From Pseudomonas mendocina (lineage in GTDB: Bacteria > Pseudomonadota > Gammaproteobacteria > Pseudomonadales > Pseudomonadaceae), in NCBI GenBank assembly GCA_037482215.1, contig CP148074.1, positions 4,092,001 to 4,156,000 of the forward strand: a DNA stretch of 64,000 nucleotides, in the 5' to 3' direction. The notes under the pieces were generated by a model. That model worked only from the letters and a program-made list of their open reading frames with translations. It was not told the DNA's origin and did no database searches. Shown here piece after piece: positions 62,478 through 64,000 of the stretch; position 1 is the first letter of the stretch, and every line of letters begins with the position of its first letter. The position numbers were made by a program, and so were the translations under genes.

Positions 62478-64000
62478 ATGCCAGATTATCGTTCCAAGAC
62501 CTCCACCCAAGGCCGCAACATGGCCGGTGCCCGCGCCCTGTGGCGTGCAACCGGGATGAAGGACGAAGACTTCAAAAAACCGATCATCGCCGTAGCCAAC
62601 TCTTTCACCCAGTTCGTACCGGGCCACGTGCACCTGAAAGACCTGGGCCAACTGGTTGCCCGCGAGATCGAAAAAGCTGGCGGCGTGGCAAAAGAATTCA
62701 ACACCATCGCAGTCGACGACGGCATCGCCATGGGCCACGACGGCATGCTGTATTCCCTGCCGAGCCGCGAAATCATCGCCGACTCTGTGGAATACATGGT
62801 CAACGCCCACTGCGCTGACGCCATCGTCTGCATCTCCAACTGCGACAAAATCACCCCCGGCATGCTGATGGCTGCCCTGCGCCTGAACATCCCGGTGATC
62901 TTCGTATCCGGCGGCCCGATGGAAGCCGGTAAAACTAAACTGGCCAGCCACGGCCTGGACTTGGTTGACGCCATGGTGATCGCCGCCGACAGCAGCGCCA
63001 GCGATGAGAAAGTCGCCGAATACGAGCGCAGCGCCTGCCCGACTTGCGGCAGCTGCTCCGGCATGTTCACCGCCAACTCCATGAACTGCCTGACCGAAGC
63101 CCTGGGCCTGTCCCTGCCGGGCAACGGCTCGACCCTGGCCACCCACAGCGATCGCGAACAGCTGTTCCTGCAAGCCGGCCGCACCATCGTCGAACTGTGC
63201 AAGCGCTACTACGGCGAAGGCGACGAATCCGTCCTGCCACGCAACATCGCCAACTTCAAGGCATTCGAGAACGCCATGACGCTGGACATCGCCATGGGCG
63301 GTTCCACCAACACCATCCTGCACCTGCTGGCCGCAGCCCAAGAAGCTGAAGTGCCGTTCGATCTGCGCGACATCGACCGCCTGTCCCGCAAGGTCCCACA
63401 GCTGTGCAAAGTGGCTCCGAACATCCAGAAGTACCACATGGAAGACGTGCACCGCGCCGGTGGCATCATCTCCATCCTTGGCGAACTGGCCCGTGGTGGC
63501 CTGTTGCACACCGACGTCAGCACCGTCCACAGCAAAACCATGGCTGATGCCATCGCCCAGTGGGACATCACCCAGACCAACGACGAAGCGGTACACACCT
63601 TCTTCCGCGCTGGCCCCGCTGGCATTCCGACACAAACTGCATTCAGCCAGAGCACCCGTTGGGAAACCCTGGACGCCGACCGCGAAAATGGCTGCATCCG
63701 CTCGGTAGAACACGCCTACTCTAAAGAAGGTGGTCTGGCCGTGCTGTACGGCAACATTGCCCTCGACGGTTGTGTGGTGAAGACTGCCGGTGTGGACGAA
63801 TCCATTCACGTCTTTGAAGGCAACGCCAAAATCTTCGAAAGCCAGGACAGCGCCGTACGCGGCATCCTCGCTGACGAAGTGAAAGAAGGCGACATCGTCA
63901 TCATCCGATACGAAGGCCCGAAAGGCGGCCCGGGCATGCAGGAAATGCTTTACCCGACCTCCTACCTGAAGTCCAAAGGCCTGGGCAAAGCCTGCGCCCT
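62478..64000 (+). CDS. ilvD: Dihydroxyacid dehydratase IlvD (partial, runs off the right edge)
   Basis: IlvD dehydrates 2,3-dihydroxy acids to 2-keto acids in isoleucine and valine synthesis and uses an iron-sulfur cluster. About 507 residues are visible of an expected ~613. The protein starts [19 protein letters not shown], with C122 and K124 in [11 protein letters not shown], an [19 protein letters not shown] cluster segment around residue 187-202 and the FDL-RGIL... later region. The frame is open to the window end. It is one of the conserved genes that border the accessory block starting at mutM. Confidence 0.96.
   Translation, partial: MPDYRSKTSTQGRNMAGARALWRATGMKDEDFKKPIIAVANSFTQFVPGHVHLKDLGQLVAREIEKAGGVAKEFNTIAVDDGIAMGHDGMLYSLPSREIIADSVEYMVNAHCADAIVCISNCDKITPGMLMAALRLNIPVIFVSGGPMEAGKTKLASHGLDLVDAMVIAADSSASDEKVAEYERSACPTCGSCSGMFTANSMNCLTEALGLSLPGNGSTLATHSDREQLFLQAGRTIVELCKRYYGEGDESVLPRNIANFKAFENAMTLDIAMGGSTNTILHLLAAAQEAEVPFDLRDIDRLSRKVPQLCKVAPNIQKYHMEDVHRAGGIISILGELARGGLLHTDVSTVHSKTMADAIAQWDITQTNDEAVHTFFRAGPAGIPTQTAFSQSTRWETLDADRENGCIRSVEHAYSKEGGLAVLYGNIALDGCVVKTAGVDESIHVFEGNAKIFESQDSAVRGILADEVKEGDIVIIRYEGPKGGPGMQEMLYPTSYLKSKGLGKACA

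Noticed and set aside
62454..63809. Very long minus-strand frame (451 codons) opposite ilvD.
   Set aside because: Antisense to a highly conserved enzyme; Gly/Val/His/Gln-rich translation typical of such shadows in high-GC genes.

Overview
The window is 64 kb of a Pseudomonas chromosome (Gammaproteobacteria). The evidence is gene content and order: pilI-pilH-pilG / gshB / tonB-like / algH-ruvX-pyrR-pyrB-pyrC' / pilU-pilT / yggS-proC-yggT-yggU / metX-metW / rdgB-hemW / trmB-thiG-thiS / mtgA / rpoH-ftsX-ftsE-ftsY / M16 pair-rsmD / coaD-fdx / ggt / mutM / ilvD. From memory this follows P. aeruginosa PAO1 from about PA0410 down to PA0353. The species is not P. aeruginosa: several genes (dynamin-like GTPase, ugd, the mutM-ilvD block) are extra relative to that order. 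Coding density is high. I saw no tRNA, rRNA, CRISPR array, transposase or phage gene.

Region 1 (1-7.4 kb): the start of the Pil-Chp twitching chemotaxis operon, read leftwards, then glutathione synthetase, an orphan TonB, AlgH/YqgE, RuvX and the pyrR-pyrB-pyrC' operon, ending at a strong bidirectional terminator. Region 2 (7.4-19.2 kb): a TM2-domain membrane protein and the pilus retraction ATPases PilU and PilT on the minus strand. On the plus strand follow YggS, ProC, YggT, YggU, a dynamin-family GTPase, MetX/MetW, a DUF4426 protein, RdgB, HemW and a small membrane protein. Region 3 (19.2-33.3 kb): repeat copy A, an alcohol dehydrogenase, TrmB, ThiG/ThiS, MtgA, a lipoprotein, YhhN, RpoH, FtsX/FtsE/FtsY, two M16 peptidase-family proteins and RsmD.

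Region 4 (33.3-47 kb): a stand-alone UDP-glucose dehydrogenase, a YheT-type hydrolase, and a TetR regulator divergent from an aldehyde dehydrogenase / Tat lipoprotein / GMC oxidoreductase operon with a clear palindromic operator. Then come CoaD, ferredoxin, gamma-glutamyltransferase, a Na/Pi cotransporter-like protein, a small exported protein, an acyltransferase and MutM.

Region 5 (47-62.5 kb) is the most accessory part, lying between mutM and ilvD. It holds an HDOD protein and RlmI. Next is a basic-amino-acid ABC transporter with a D-amino-acid oxidase/dehydrogenase, an RpiR regulator and a divergent DpkA-like imine reductase; this matches the D-lysine catabolic locus of P. putida as I remember it. 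A VOC protein follows, then a polyamine-type ABC transporter preceded by a textbook sigma-54 promoter and an NtrC-like palindrome. MgtC, repeat copy B (inverted relative to copy A) and a C-rich leader before ilvD, which runs off the right edge, close the window.

No wholly new multi-gene system is evident. The observations most worth checking are the structured ~245-bp dispersed repeat present twice in inverted orientation, the sigma-54/NtrC-type control region, the TetR and RpiR operator candidates, the stand-alone dynamin GTPase and the stand-alone enterobacterial-type ugd.
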